From contig CM023542.1 of NCBI GenBank assembly GCA_013350335.1, positions 8,108,025-8,172,024 of the forward strand: 64,000 nt of DNA, read 5' to 3'. Below, in pieces: positions 34,174-47,356 of the stretch. Source of the DNA: Chimonanthus salicifolius (Eukaryota > Streptophyta > Magnoliopsida > Laurales > Calycanthaceae). Below the pieces are notes generated by a model. That model had not been told where the DNA came from and ran no database searches. It worked only from the letters and a program-made list of their open reading frames with translations. Position numbers and translations under genes: made by a program. Positions within the stretch are counted from its first letter, which is position 1; the number at the start of each line of letters is the position of its first letter.

Positions 34174-34790
34174 GTAGGGTGTTACACGAATTTTCTCTCT
34201 CACATGCATGGAGGAAGGTTGGAAAGTTGGAAAGGTTGGGTTTTTAGTAGCTTCTAATGTATGGCTAGGATTGATCCTTGGGAAAGGAAGCGCATGGACA
34301 GTTTTGATGGTTGGCAATTCTTGTAAATATTTTTGAAGTTCCGTGTATAAATAGAGGCCTTTGGACATTGTATAAACACACAAAAATCAATTCAAGTTTT
34401 GCTTTGTGCAAGTTTTGAGTTATTGTTTAGTTTTCTAGTGTTCTTGTAGTTTGGATTCTAGTTCTAATTTCTATTTCTAGAATTAATTTTTGTCCAAGCA
34501 TTGGATGAATTTAATTTCTAGTTCTTGGAATTGAATTATGAAATTCAATTATAGGATTCTAGAATTCTTATTTTCTTTGGTGAATTTTGCATAGTGTCAA
34601 GGAAATCATCGGCAATCTCTTTATTCCGGTGAGAATTGGAGGTTTTGGTTCATCCTCTTTGAAGCCCCGTTTGACGTTATCAAGAGACGTATTGCCCCAC
34701 CACTTCGTCCATGGCTCCATGCCCCTGTTGGAGCTTCCTTGACATGAGATTCTAGCCATGCGCAACCAGTGCCCCTTGATGACAAATCAC
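34174..34790 (+). mobile_element. LTR-like sequence with a TATA box
   Basis: GGTGTTACACGAATTTTC resembles an LTR start after a short purine run, and GTGTATAAATAGAGGCC at 34344-34360 is a good TATA box followed by a T-rich leader. No partner LTR, primer-binding site or pol is visible, so a solo LTR or fragment. 34791-35990 shows no gene. Confidence 0.3.
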
Positions 34791-35990
34791 AACTTTGCTG
34801 AGCACAGAGATTAAGACTTCCAAAATAGCTTAACTCAGGTGCACCTGCAGCTAAACACAGATGAGTGATTTACAAAGGAGCTGGCTGTTCAGCAGTGGAA
34901 CACCATTAGTGTTAAGTGGTGTGCAGTTGGCAAGTATCATTTCTCCTACCTGCACACCATGGATCTTTTGCACTTTCTCAATTGCCCGGATGGAGAATTT
35001 GCTGATCCATGGTGATTTAGTCGTCAAGCTAGATTAGAGAACAAGTGAACATCTGTCTTCCCAATCCTGTGAAGCACAGATGAGCTTTTAATGGTGTATC
35101 TGCCAAGATAAAGCTATGAACTAAACCCTCTCTACATTGGGACTAGAGGACAGGGACCCATACTAAATGGCAAAATGAAATATCATATGATCTACTGCTT
35201 CTTCATCTGGCACTAAATATGGTTGTCTTCCATCATGATATTTCAAAGCTGGTAGATCTAACATAGTAATTGTAATTAATTACTGAGATGAAATAGCTCT
35301 CATTCAAGAGAAGAAGTAAAAGGCGATAGCCGAGTCTGGCTATCTAAAAGTTGATAATTCGAATTGTGATTTCCTTCTGTAACAACTCTTGATAACAAAT
35401 CTAACGGAGGCAATGAAAAATTAATGTATAACCCATGTCAAGAATCAATACAATCATGCATTCTGCCACTGATAAATAACTTGAAATTTAATCCCTACAC
35501 AGTACAGACATCAAAGTGCAGAGAGACTATTTTGATTCTAATTAACACAAAAACTTTGGAACGGCTCTCATCCATTGCAGGCATGGCACACAAGCATGCC
35601 AATCTAACAATCCATTACTGTCGAAATCTTGCACTTGTTTGAGGATGGACAATCATGATATCAGACCCCAATCACTAGTTACTCACCATCAAATTTGTCA
35701 AAGATCTATTTCTTAGTTCATCTAAGGTGAGACCCATAATTTGGGATTATGTAACACAATGAGTTTTTTGCGGTTAAAAGATTAGGAGAAGAAGGTATTA
35801 AAAGAAATGGGCATATGCAATGATGACAGAGAAGGTGATTATGGTCACACTACTTTAAAAAGTTTGATTGAAGGTTTTGATAACGATGATGATAATGATA
35901 AATTAATGTCATCATATATGCCACAGGTATGGTGGGTCGGTCGCCAAAGTTTTGCCACAAACAAATATCACTCGAGATCCCGAGGAAGGG

Positions 35991-36163
35991 AGAAATTATT
36001 TATTGTGAACTAGTTCACAAGAATTGATATAAACTTTTAATCACAGCCTTTGAATGTGTAAAAAGCTATCGGCTTCTACCTTTTAATCAACAAATTAATC
36101 TAATGGTTGTAGTTGAAAGTTCACACTGATTTATTGTGAATTGATTTCCAACGGATAATTTCT
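35991..36163. mobile_element. MITE family X, copy 2
   Basis: Same inverted-repeat ends as 29810-29985 (AGAAATTATTTATTGTGAAC at the left, complement of the right AGAAATTATCCGTTGG), 173 bp, with similar inner AACTTT(C/T)AA(T/C)CACA blocks. Confidence 0.6.
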
Positions 36164-39100
36164 CTACAAAGAACCGACCGAAGATAGTACAGGTAATGAT
36201 AAGAAGACTGTGACAAAGTCATCTAACGTCACTCTGCCAAATTTCTATGTGCCTTTACACCGTCATGCAGACATGGGCATGTGATCGTGAATAGCATGAA
36301 CAATATTATTGAAGTTGTTAAGGTGTCAAAGTAAAGCTTAGACAATTAAGCATTTATCTCTAACATGACTACTAAGAAGCCTTGAGAGGATCAAAGTGAA
36401 GTTAGTGAGGATGTCTTCTTAATTAGTGCTAATGAGAAGCTTAGGGCCAATGCAATTATAATAAAGATGATAAAGCAATTACCGAAAGTTCATCAATGGG
36501 GCCCTAGCCTTTTGGAGATATAACACCTATGATGGAGAATGGGCAGAAACGAAACACTCATGTTGTACCTAGGTGGTAATCAATTCAAATCATAGTTTAA
36601 GAAAAGTAAAAATCCGGTCGAGTATGTTTAAAAATGCTCGGCTCGAAAAAAATTTGAGCGTGCAAATAAAAAAAGTAGTCTGGGTTTTTTTCAAAATTCA
36701 ACTGAATCTCTTGACTCAATAGAATTTAGAGTTGAATTCAAATTTAAAGGTTTCAAACACTGATCCAAAATATTTCTCAGATTGCTCTATTCTCTAGATT
36801 AAAAATTTATCGATGTCAATATTTATTTGACCGTCCTCGTTGTTAAACTTTACATCAAATATATAGATATTTATTTAATGATTTTAATTTTGATGTTGAA
36901 AGATCAGAAGTCAAGAAAATCTGATGGAATTCATCTCGAACAATTTTTCTTTTTAAGGGTAATTCGAATATCTCCACTCTAATTGAAGGTGAAACTAATT
37001 TTATAAATACAAAATGTCACATTAAATAATTTAATAGTCAGTCAATATAAGTACTTATCCAACAATCTATTCTTCATGCCATAATAACCCTCTGAAATGG
37101 TACATTAAAGCACTAAATCACAACTAGAGCATCGAGTACTCATTGATTGCATTGTATTTCAAAAGAACTAGATCCCCGTACAAAAAGAATTATGGTAGAG
37201 TCTAATCCAACAGTGAGCATCTATTGCAGGGTCAAGGGCCCTTGATCATAAGCTATTTTTCAATGTAGCTTGACTGATTAAGGGTCAAGTAATAACAATT
37301 TTGGTAAAAGCTACTTGAGATCATGTTAACCACTGTGCTAGATTAAGTCTTTTGTTTGTTGGGTGAATGGTTTTAAGTTTTTAAGAGATCGGGTTCAAAA
37401 TATTGAATTTGGATTCGATTTGAAATTTTGTTGAGTCCAGTAACTCAGATAAATTTTTAAACCCAACTCATAAAAACTCAGTAAAACCCATTAATTTGTT
37501 TAATTCGAAATCCTCAACTGGAATCAATTCTTTTTTAAAAAATCAAGTTTTTAAACAAGAGTTCAATAATTCTTTGTTGTTAGACATAGCACATGATTAG
37601 AGACATGAAGTACCGGCATGATCAATCAAGAGCAACTATGATAAAAACATTAACCTAATAAATACAAATGAGGGTTAGCCTATTTAACTTTATCTACAAG
37701 ATTCATCCCTTCACAGCCAAGCAATTGAGTGAATGATTAGATGTGTTTTGCTTGAGATTAACGACCAAAAAACATAGGTTTTGGCAGATATCCATATCGG
37801 TATAAAAAAACATTTTTTGATTTGTCTCAAGGATATGAAAAGCCTAATAACAAGCTTGGTGGTTGATGTTACCTTCACTATCTTATCATTATCTTGAATT
37901 ATTGCTCAAATTAAGTGACTTCCGAGTATAACCCATCACTCATATCTTAAAACTTTTTGACTTTCACTTATTAAGGTGGTCTTTTTTAATATTATCTTAA
38001 GATAAATAATTCAGTGTAATCACTTGCACTGAGCAGTTTGATCTCTCTAAGTGAGTTTGGTAATTGGCCAAATCCCTCAGTTGTAACAGTTAAATCACTT
38101 AACCCCACCGCTTAAAACAATTTAGTGGCCATTTCCATCAAATAATAATCTTAATCCCTTCTTAATGTTGCTATTATGTTAGATGATGTGGCCATAATAG
38201 TTTTATTTTATTTTTTAATCCCACCACATAGCCACGTACTGTTTGCACTTTGTACGACACGTGCTTCACTTGGATATCCAACAACATACGTGTGAAAAAA
38301 TGATTAACCAAATGATGATTATGTTAATACAGTTGTTAATCACGAACCAAGGTTCTGTTGATAAGTTTACTATGACTTGGACGATTAATTTTGTTTAGAT
38401 AATTCACAATTATTACTGTCACTTTAGTTTGATAATTTTCAAATTGAAAGTCTAAAACAATTAATTTTTTTAGCTTTTAAATTATATTTAGAGATTTATT
38501 TAGAACAATTGACAAATACTCATTGATACAAGTGAATATTTATTCAATTTACAATAAACATATTTTCCATAGATAATTAATGAAAGGATGGATATTAAAG
38601 GAATATCGAGACCGATCCAACTTCTTCACTGAAGTTCTTTTTGTCCCATACGCTTTTCATAAAGTCATTGTTTTTTAATAATATTTAAAAATAATTGAAT
38701 CAATAATTATTTATAGATGATTTTATGTATCTATAGAATTAATCTCACTTCTAAAATAAATGAAAATACTCACATTATTTTTTTTTTTAAATACTGAATC
38801 AAACATGGCTCATAAATCATAAACAGTCACCCTTTACTGAGGGCAAATCAATCCCGCTTTCCAGCTGAATATGTGAACAAGATTATAAGAGGTAAAAAAT
38901 TGTACTCTCACGGTTTTTCACTCGTAAATTCAAAAAAAAAAAAAATCGCACTTCCTTTACCTACATCAGCAGCTCTCTATCCTTATCTTGAAATTGCATG
39001 GGGGTACAGGCGTACAAGTACGACAATGTATTTAATTCGGAAGATCAAAAAATTATTTAGTTATTTGAAGGAATTTAAAAATATTGTTTAAATTAAAATA

Positions 39101-40134
39101 ACATGATAAGCAATGCTATTAAAAAAATTAAAACTTACTATATAAATTCACTCCAAATAATCAAACAAGAAGATGTATAATAATCTTAAAATGACACAAG
39201 AACATTGTTTATTTTGAAGAATTCATGTAACGAAGATCCAAATTATTCTACCACATATTTCTATAATTTATGACCCTAATTATTCAGAATTATTTACTTG
39301 TAAAAGACCTCTTCTCAGAAAATTACTGTATTTTCTTAGGCTAGGTCTGTTGGGATGCACTCCCATCACAATTATTTAATAAAAATAAATTAATACACTC
39401 ATTTAACGAATATATATAAGAGATACCACTCATTTTATTATTTTTTTTATATTTATCAGATAATTGTCCATATATGAATGATAAAATGTATCAAGATATG
39501 GGTTATCTCACTAACTCATACTGTATCTTCTCTCTAAGAAATGAATTTTCACAAGAAAAAGAAAACTAATGAAGATATTTCCTAAAGAGAGGAGATCTAA
39601 CAAATAAGTCATCTTCATCTACATTATTCCTTATCTCACAAATTCAGTAGCCACAATTATAATAATAATGATCAAAATAATCGAAAATAAATCAAGCACA
39701 CAGCACAGAACTACTTCGTTCGAACTTCTTTTCGGGTGATTGAGAGATTGAAGGACGATTGCATGAATTTTTGGTGCAAATACCAAATAGCTTTCAAAAT
39801 GGAAGACAAACTCTTTCAATATTATTCATTTACAACCCATGAAAGAGTATTGGAGTCGTCTCCCACAATCAATTGGATTCTTGGAAAATGACTTCTTAAT
39901 TATCTTCAATGCTTCTAACATGAATTTGGGAAACCTAGAAATCTGATGATACCGTCTTCTTTTTTCTTCCGTCTTTCTAACACAATCGCCATCAGCAGCA
40001 GTATTTTTACACATCATCTCAAATGCACTGGAGCATCAATCATCTAAGCTGTCAAAACTTGAAACCACTTTAACAAGAAGGAAATGTATCATTCATTTCC
40101 ATAATTTTCTATTCATGGTAAATCAAGTTATATA
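36164..40134. other. Long AT-rich intergenic stretch, no gene seen
   Basis: Only short frames without family features. No tRNA, LTR pair or inverted-repeat element was recognised by eye. Confidence 0.4.
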
Positions 40135-40245
40135 TATACGGTGGTCTGAAAATACCTCAAATCGCTCTCCATACAGATAGTGCCTCTAGATCTTAAGTGC
40201 AAAAACCATAGCTGCTGACTCGAGATCATGGGTCGGGTTGGCCGG
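40135..40245 (-). pseudogene. Orphan fragment of a Ty3/gypsy RNase H domain
   Basis: The minus strand encodes NPTHDLESAAMVFALKI, a stop, then RHYLYGERFEVFSDH, a diagnostic gypsy RNase H segment; the stop stands where Trp is usual. Only about 110 bp survive, with no LTR or other pol sequence nearby. Confidence 0.7.
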
Positions 40246-40865
40246 ATTGATCTTTCTTGAGCAAAACAGTCCAGGCCTTGACTTTCCTCCAGCTTTTGAA
40301 CGGGTAACGAATGAGACAGAAGCATTTCAAATATTGGATGGAACTTCTTTTTTGTTCCTTGCCGAGTTCACGTATTTCTATCAACACCGGGAGGGGGGCA
40401 GACTCATTCACTCTGTGGGATGACCGGATGCTCCCTTCACCAACCTCTACAGAACAACTGAGAATTGGGGATCAAATTCAATCTGTTCTTTTAAATACGT
40501 TTCCTACTGAAGATGAAATTATCTGGCTGCAATATAATACGTAGTTGTACATATTTTATTAGATTATATACAAAAATTATTCCAAAAATACCAGACTCAT
40601 TCGCCCTAATTTTTTTTCCGACCAAGGTGCAGGCGTCTCAGAGTACCCAACTAATCCTCAAGCATTAGCCCCAATTTTGAAGAAAAAAAATCTATTCAGA
40701 TACTTGCACCAATTATTTGTATTTCCTTCTACTCCTATTTTTACCTTCTATTCTCCACTCTGTTTATAACAAGTATTTCCTAAATACCCCTCTATCAGAT
40801 TGTAGTGTGATCTTTATTATACATTTAATATTCCCTAAACATGACTAGCTCGGTCTAAACTAGAT

Positions 40866-40898
40866 TACTTGAAGAAGAAGAAGAAGACGAAGAAGAAA
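40866..40898. repeat. Imperfect (GAA)n microsatellite
   Basis: GAAGAAGAAGAAGAAGACGA followed by more GAA units. 40246-41780 contains no gene I can support. Confidence 0.8.
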
Positions 40899-41790
40899 TC
40901 ATAAAATGAGCAAATAGTTATGAATGTAGAATGCTAAATAGCTCTTACCAGCGAGATAGCAAGGCACCTCTTCACGGTTTCAGTTTTTTTTTTTTGTGGG
41001 TGAATGAGTGATTGAAACTGCCAGATGATCTGGCGAAACCACACATCTTCAAATCACAATGCAGGTTGTCTAGAACTACTCTGAAATCATCCATTGAAGA
41101 GTGTAAGAAATCAGATCATGCTGGCAGCTTCAATCTCTCATACCAACAAAGAGAAGACGAGGTTGAAAGAGAGACAGAGAGGAATGAAGGAGGAAATGGG
41201 GTGGCCTGCATTGTACAGGTAGAGCTATTGATAGGGAATGGAAGTCTGAAACAGCTTCACTTGCTTGGATTGACAAGGAGAGCTACCAACACTGGCCATG
41301 CATGTTTCTACTCTGTGATCCTCTTTCACTACCCTGTTTTCATATATTAATACACTTCCCATTTCCTTCATTTTGGTCCCTTGTTACAGCTATTGAAAAT
41401 GACCCTCTGTTTCTCTCTCTATCTAGTCTATCTCTAGGTTGTTGTTGCCGTATGGGTTGGCCAGGGTGGTGGAATCGGTTGAGAGCACGCTTTTGTCTTT
41501 TGCTTTGGGTGGTACCCCTGTCTCTGTTGTCATGGCTGAGAAACAACGACAATGGACAAAGCCCATTTGGGAAGGACCACACCTTTTCCAACTTGATTAT
41601 CAATGCCTCACATGCTTGCCTTTGTAATTTAGCTCTAGGGTTTCAATCTTCATTCATTAACCTTGTTTTCATGGAAGGATTCGGATAATAAAGCTGACTT
41701 CAGTTGTGTACTGTATACTCTTTGAAAAGTCAAAAGTCAAAATTCAAAATTTGGCTGAATTTATAAAAAAAAAAAAAAAAAGCTAGCCAC

Positions 41791-42215
41791 GTAGACACCC
41801 GGATTTCTTGCCTTTACACACATGTTTTCGAATTTTTAAGTGAAATTATCATTCTACCCCTACGTTTTAACTCATCCGAACGAAGTGCCAGTTCATTCTC
41901 AGTTCGTTCCAATAAATGTAGTCATCCGAACAAACACTTCAGTGTAATTTTCGTTCCTTCGAACGAGTGTTCATTCGAATGAATGAGTCGAATTTTGTTA
42001 ATGATTGACATATATATGATATTTCATTCGAATGAAAACTCATCCAAACGAATTGAAATTACACTGATTTGTTGGTTTGGATGAGTATATTCATCCGAAC
42101 GAATTGAAAATGAACTGCTAGTTCATTCGGATGAATATAAACGGAGGGGTAGAATGATTATTTCATTTGATTTCTTAAAATCGGGTGTGTAGAGGCAGAA
42201 AAATCGGGTGTCTAC
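41791..42215. mobile_element. MITE with GTAGACACCC ends, related to the foldback MULE
   Basis: The left end GTAGACACCCGGATTTCTTG pairs with the complement of the right (GTAGACACCCGATTTTTCTG). Further inward both arms carry TATCATTCTACCCCT-type sequence. The middle is rich in ATTCGAATGAA-like words. Layout and words resemble the ends of the 23273-25238 element. Flanks are A-rich, so a target duplication cannot be fixed. 42216-43190 holds no gene. Confidence 0.65.
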
Positions 42216-43194
42216 ATAGAGTATAAAAAAAAATAAGAAAAAACTTGTCAATTCACTTTGAAATTCAGTAAAACTCACCTAAGTTATTTCAAAATTTTAA
42301 ACAGTAAGTTTTGCGTGTATATAAAAACTCAAATTTAATCTACTGTTTGTAATATGATGAACATTTTCTTTCCCTAATTACTAAAATATTTTTGTTTTGC
42401 TGCACTTTGCACTTTGAGATGGGTGGAGCATGTACTTCTGAGGGTTGGAATCAGGTGAGAGACATGCACTGAATGTTGCAATTGGACAAGTAGATATAAC
42501 CCATGTGAAAGTTCATAAGACTTTAGAAGTTTTTCTAGATAAAATAAATAATTTAATTCAAATAATTACAATAATAAGAAGATTTTACAATCTGCCAAGG
42601 ATTTACTCATTTTGGTTGCAGATTGCTCTATGCACAATTCATGGCTATCGCGTGACTCGCTTGTGAATTTAGATTATATAGTGTTGTAGCGCTAGATAAT
42701 TTATAGTATCACTAATTAAAAGCTGCCATTTGTAATAATTGAAGGGTGAATTAGTCATTTAAAAAAAATCAATAATGTTGTTTGCTCTTGAAGTGATACT
42801 GTTGGATTGTGAAAACATTTACCGTTGGATATTAAAATCTCTCTCTCTCATGTGTAAAGTTTTAGTGTCAATTTCTCAAACATTGAGATACTGTTGGATA
42901 GTGAAAACTAGCAAGAATATACTGTTTGATGTGAATCTCTGTCTCACATGTGTTCAATCCAATTGTCAATTTCTCTAACATTGAGTGAAAGTAGGAAGTG
43001 TTTCATTTCATGGTCGAATGTCTGTCAATTCATGATAATGGGTTTTCAAAGTTTTTAATAAGAAGATAGAAAAACGCTAGAAACTAATTATTTTTTAAAT
43101 TAAAAAGTGTTCACTGTGGAATTCCACGTGGATATCTGAACTGCTGCAAAGAATGTACACATCCTCTTTTCTTTTTAGTTATATATCTATCGAT

Positions 43195-43500
43195 CACATG
43201 ATTGATGCAAAATTCGATCGGGTCGATAAGTTTTTCTCTCCCTTTTTTTTTAAAATATTGATATTTTATTTTATCTGAATTAAAAATAAATAAATATCCA
43301 AAAAAAAGTTGATTATTTTTTTATAAAAAATTGAAAATGTAAATATCTGCTAATATTAGCCGATATCAGCCTAAATATCAACCTGGACCCACTACAGTTA
43401 TAATTTTTTTTAAAAGACCAATATATATCATCGATATATCGGCCGAAAATAGTATGTACAGCCGATACAATACGTATCAATAGATATAATACGGTGCTTA
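43195..43500 (-). repeat. TATCGGCCGATA-family repeat, copy 2
   Basis: Contains ATATTAGCCGATATCAGCC, GACCCACTACAG and CGATATATCGGCCG. Its reverse complement parallels the order of words in copy 1 at 25360-25690. Confidence 0.6.
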
Positions 43501-43808
43501 AATATTGCAATATTTAATAAATTTATTAGTTGTCTTTTAAAAATACTGAAACAACAAAACTGGTTTGAATTTTGAAATGCAGTGAGCCAGTGACATTGGC
43601 CTCTTCCTTGGGAGGGGGCCGGCTCAAGCTCACCTAGTTCCAGTAGAAGCCTGCAAGCTCCCAAAATTAGCTTAGCTGGCCCCTGTTCTCATCTACTATA
43701 AAGTTGACTTTGATTTTTCCTCACTGTTGAACTCAGAGTTGGATCGTATTTCTTTAAAAAGTACTTGATTTCAAACCTTTCGAGATTTTGGCATATTGAT
43801 CAGGTCTT

Positions 43809-44035
43809 TTATTAGAGTGCAAACGAGAGTTTCACGTCGATTGTGAGGAGAGAAATCTAAAGACTTACAAAAGACTTGGTTCACTTAGACTGAAAATCCA
43901 GTCGTAACGGTGGTATCAAAGTCAGGTTTTCAAGTCAATGTACATAGGCTCAGAGATCCTCTAGCAGAATGGAATGGTTGACTACGTTCTATCTGCCAGA
44001 GAGTCTCGTTCGAAGAAGTCTCGTGTTCAAATCTT
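43809..44035 (+). mobile_element. TRIM fragment
   Basis: An LTR resembling the TRIMs at 18571-20870 ends near 43918 and is followed by GTGGTATCAAAGTC (primer-binding-like) and the same interior words (CAGAGATCCTCTAGCAGAATGG). The right LTR is missing. Confidence 0.6.
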
Positions 44036-44689
44036 TATAAAGTCAATCTAGAGAAAAGCGGATATTTAGAGGAAGTAGACATAGAAAAATAGTGGTAATT
44101 AGTAAATCTATTGTGTGACGAGCCAACAATGAAGGATGTAGAGGGCCAAGGTGTGAGATTGGGTGCATGGGATTAAAAAAGGGTTTAGATTTCATACGTT
44201 TCATTGGTGAGTCTTCATGGTTGAAAAGAGAAATATTTATCCAAAAATATTAAAAAAAAAAATTTCATACATTCAAACAAAACCTAAATTAATATATTAC
44301 ATACCTACGAGCCAAGAACTAGTTTGAAAAAAATTATAAAAAAAAGGCTGTTAAATAAATAAGAACCATATATTTCAGAATTGCAAGAGTAATTTTTTAC
44401 TTAATTAATTTGGTCAAACTAAATATATTAGAAGAAATAATTGATATAAAACATCCAAGAGTAAACTGCAATATTTTAATTCTCTTTTATTTATCTTCTG
44501 AAACATGTATAAGTAGAAATGAATTTCCTGAATCTTGTAATAATTTAGCTCTCAACCTAATTGGTCCACCCAGATTTCACCCTCGGCAGAGGCAACCCTC
44601 TTTTCAACATTTGTAGGTCCTGAAGTTTCAAGACGACCAATTAGGTTTACTATGGGTTATTTTGTAAATTTGGGCCTATTTTAGCCTTT

Positions 44690-45060
44690 TAGGTCCAAGT
44701 TAGATTCTCTGACCAAATGGCTAATGGGCCAGGCTTACTTAGTGACCCAATAAACTATGTAGCACGAACAGGCCCATACTCCGTGGTTGGGCCCTCTTTA
44801 AAGGGACATGGCTGGACATCAAATCCTTGTGCTTGAAATCAAGCCATCACATGCTAGCTTTCAGTAAAATTTTGAAATTAACCCAACTAAAATTTTAATT
44901 AAGTCAATAACGTGATGAAAGATTTTTTGAAAAATCTGAATTCTCAAATTCAACCCTACTCAGAAGGTCAATGAGCTATGTAGCACAAACAGGCCTCATA
45001 CTGATGGTTGGGCCTTCCTTACAATGGAGAGAATCCTTGCACTTGAATTCGAGCAGGACC
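44690..45060. repeat. Diverged tandem duplication
   Basis: The block with CTATGTAGCACGAACAGGCC and GGTTGGGCC (44750-44850) recurs in altered form at 44965-45060. 44036-44690 and 45061-45790 show no gene. Confidence 0.55.
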
Positions 45061-45794
45061 TCCATAAAATTTGAATATTTTATTCAACTTAAAATTTAAT
45101 TATGTGAAGTAATTTGGTCAGAAGTTCTCTTTAAGTTTATTCTTAGTTTTTTTTTTTTTTCAAATTTAGCTAAGATTATACTCAAAATCTAAGTAAAATT
45201 GTATAATTTTGTAGATTTGAGAGTTAAACCAACTTTCTTAAGAATAGTCTTCATAAGACATTCATACAAAGTATGGATTATGGGGCCAACAGTGAACCCT
45301 ATTGGATTCAATTCTCCCTTTTAACACTTAACTCCACTCATTTAAACACTTCAAATATGTGTTAGAATCATGATTTATGCTATTGTTGCATTAATATTTG
45401 TAAAATACAATGATAACTATTCAAAACCAAAATATATTAGGCAACTAGGCTTCCAAGAATATTATGTAAGCACATATTATATGCATGTACAAATATATTA
45501 TAAAAATGAATTTTTTATCAGGTATTATTGATAATTGATTCATCTTTACTATAATCTTAACAAGCTATAAAAAACTTTTAAAAAAATATTCTTATCATAG
45601 AAAAAAGATTTCGAAAGAATTAGATAAAGGCGTAGACGGAAAAAGTGCTACACGAGACGCAAAATGAGTCTAGAGTTTAATGATGGTTTAGATGTAATTA
45701 AAATATGCTTTTAACTACTAAAATTATTTTTGTAATGTCTGAATTATTAAGGAAGGACGTAAATAGACCATCTATAGTTAATAACAAGGGTTTA

Positions 45795-45925
45795 AAATTC
45801 AATATCGGACGATATTTTTCTCTCTCTTAATTTTTTTTCTTTTTTAAAAAATATATATATTAATATCGGCCGATAGTGCTTATATATATCGGATATCGGC
45901 CGATATCTCGACCCCAGATTAATAA
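45795..45925. repeat. TATCGGCCGATA-family repeat, copy 3
   Basis: Carries AATATCGGACGATATT, ATATCGGCCGATAG and GATATCGGCCGATATCTCG with T-rich spacers. Confidence 0.6.
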
Positions 45926-46426
45926 CATCAGCCACCCTAACTTGTTGAAGTGAAATTTAGTGTAACTTTTGAACTCATTGAAGTTTTACATTCCCACTAG
46001 TACCTACCGGGAATATATGTACATTATATTGAAAAATTTACTGAACTAAGACACAAATGGACCGCCAATCAATCGTTGATAATTTGAAAACTCAAACGAA
46101 AAAAATGAAGTACATTAGATGTAAAGTTTAAAGTTAGAACATGTTTAATTTTTTTAATCCAAGTTCAAATCTGATTTTCATATCTAAAAACATGCTGATG
46201 TGGATTTAAATGTAGATCAGAGACAATAAGAAATGAGATGAATGCAGATGTACCCTTGATTCAACTTGTTTACATCTCTTTCAACCACTGTGTCCTCTTT
46301 TTTGTTATAATCTGCCTCTAATCCTCTTAGAAATCAAGCTTGGATTCCTAAGTCTGCTAAGAATTTGGCTCAAATCCGACTTATTGACGCAATTATAATC
46401 CATCTACACTTCGAGTTAAGTATATC

Positions 46427-46530
46427 TATTTTTTTAAATTTACATGTGGGAAATTGCGTAAAATTCTTAAAGTGAGATCCACTATTCTTAGAGTACACCA
46501 GGTGAGTTCATGGGGGCTCGAACCTGACAC
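46427..46530 (-). mobile_element. SINE-like fragment, minus strand
   Basis: The minus strand has a pol III B-box-like AGGTTCGAGCC (complement of about 46512-46522). It shares TTTACATGTGGG(A) and GCGTAAAATTCTT-type words and a T-rich end with 63296-63412. No intact A box. Confidence 0.4.
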
Positions 46531-46659
46531 CTCCCTCTTTCTAATTAAATTTAATAATTGAAGATATTAAATTGTACACAACAACAAGTCATATATTTAT
46601 ATTTTATTTCTCAATTAATAGCTATTTCTTTGAATCTTGGGAGCAGGAATAATAATCGA

Positions 46660-46835
46660 CTTTTAAAATCTTGATATCTCGGCGGATACGATATGTATCG
46701 GTCGAGATTACCTTTATTGGCCCATATCCGATATACATCGGCGATATTTATCGATGGTATCGACTGATAAAGGTGATTTTTTAAAAAAAAAATAGGAGAG
46801 AAAAAGTTATCGGCCGATAATCAGATTTTCACCCT
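46660..46835. repeat. TATCGGCCGATA-family repeat, copy 4
   Basis: Contains GATACGATATGTATCGGTCG, ATATACATCGGCGATAT and GTTATCGGCCGATAATC. 46836-47200 shows nothing further. Confidence 0.6.
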
Positions 46836-47199
46836 ATTTGGGACCTTATCTTGCCTTGTGCCAATTGGGAGTTTCACTATTTCATCTATGATAAGATAAC
46901 ATTTAAAATATATAACTCAACAGTGATAAATACAAAACGATGATCCCTTGATTAGAGGAATACTAGAAAACAACATTAAAAATTTACATAAAAATCTTTG
47001 TTCATAAAATTGATTGTTGATGAAAGTATGCAGTATCAATTTCCTGACCGTACATTTTTTATGTTCAGATGAATTTTTTTATAGATAATCTAATCAGATT
47101 TTTTTTTATTTAGAGGGAGTGTTGGGCCCACTAACAAGCCAAGTGTGATGCTTAAATGTCAACTTAAATTTCTGTGACCTGTGCCACAGACGATCTCAC

Positions 47200-47356
47200 T
47201 CGATGAACGAACCTTCCCTTGCTGCAGTGGCGCACAAGAACCAAACCAAAATCCTCTCTCTGTAAAAGAGCTCGACCAGGCCCTATTTCAAAATTCCAAA
47301 TCTCTCACCTGAAATGCTCGGAGAATCTATCTTTCGAATAATTTCAGCTATTTCAA
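47200..47356 (+). promoter_or_regulatory. Possible 5'UTR exon of the 2OG-oxygenase-like gene
   Basis: A CT-rich stretch (CCTCTCTCTGTAAAAGAGC, ATCTCTCACC) ends at a donor-like TTTCAAG/GTCAGC near 47357. A matching acceptor, ATGCAACAG/AACG, lies at 49909/49910, 40 bases before the start codon. A 5'UTR with a 2.5-kb intron is inferred; transcripts would settle it. Confidence 0.3.

Noticed and set aside
35325..35385. tRNA-like GGCGATAGCCGAGT... AATTCGAATTG
   Set aside because: The arms do not pair into a cloverleaf by eye, and the T-loop box is poor.
41302..41688. 128-codon frame
   Set aside because: No domain or conserved motif; overlapping frames on both strands of similar length.
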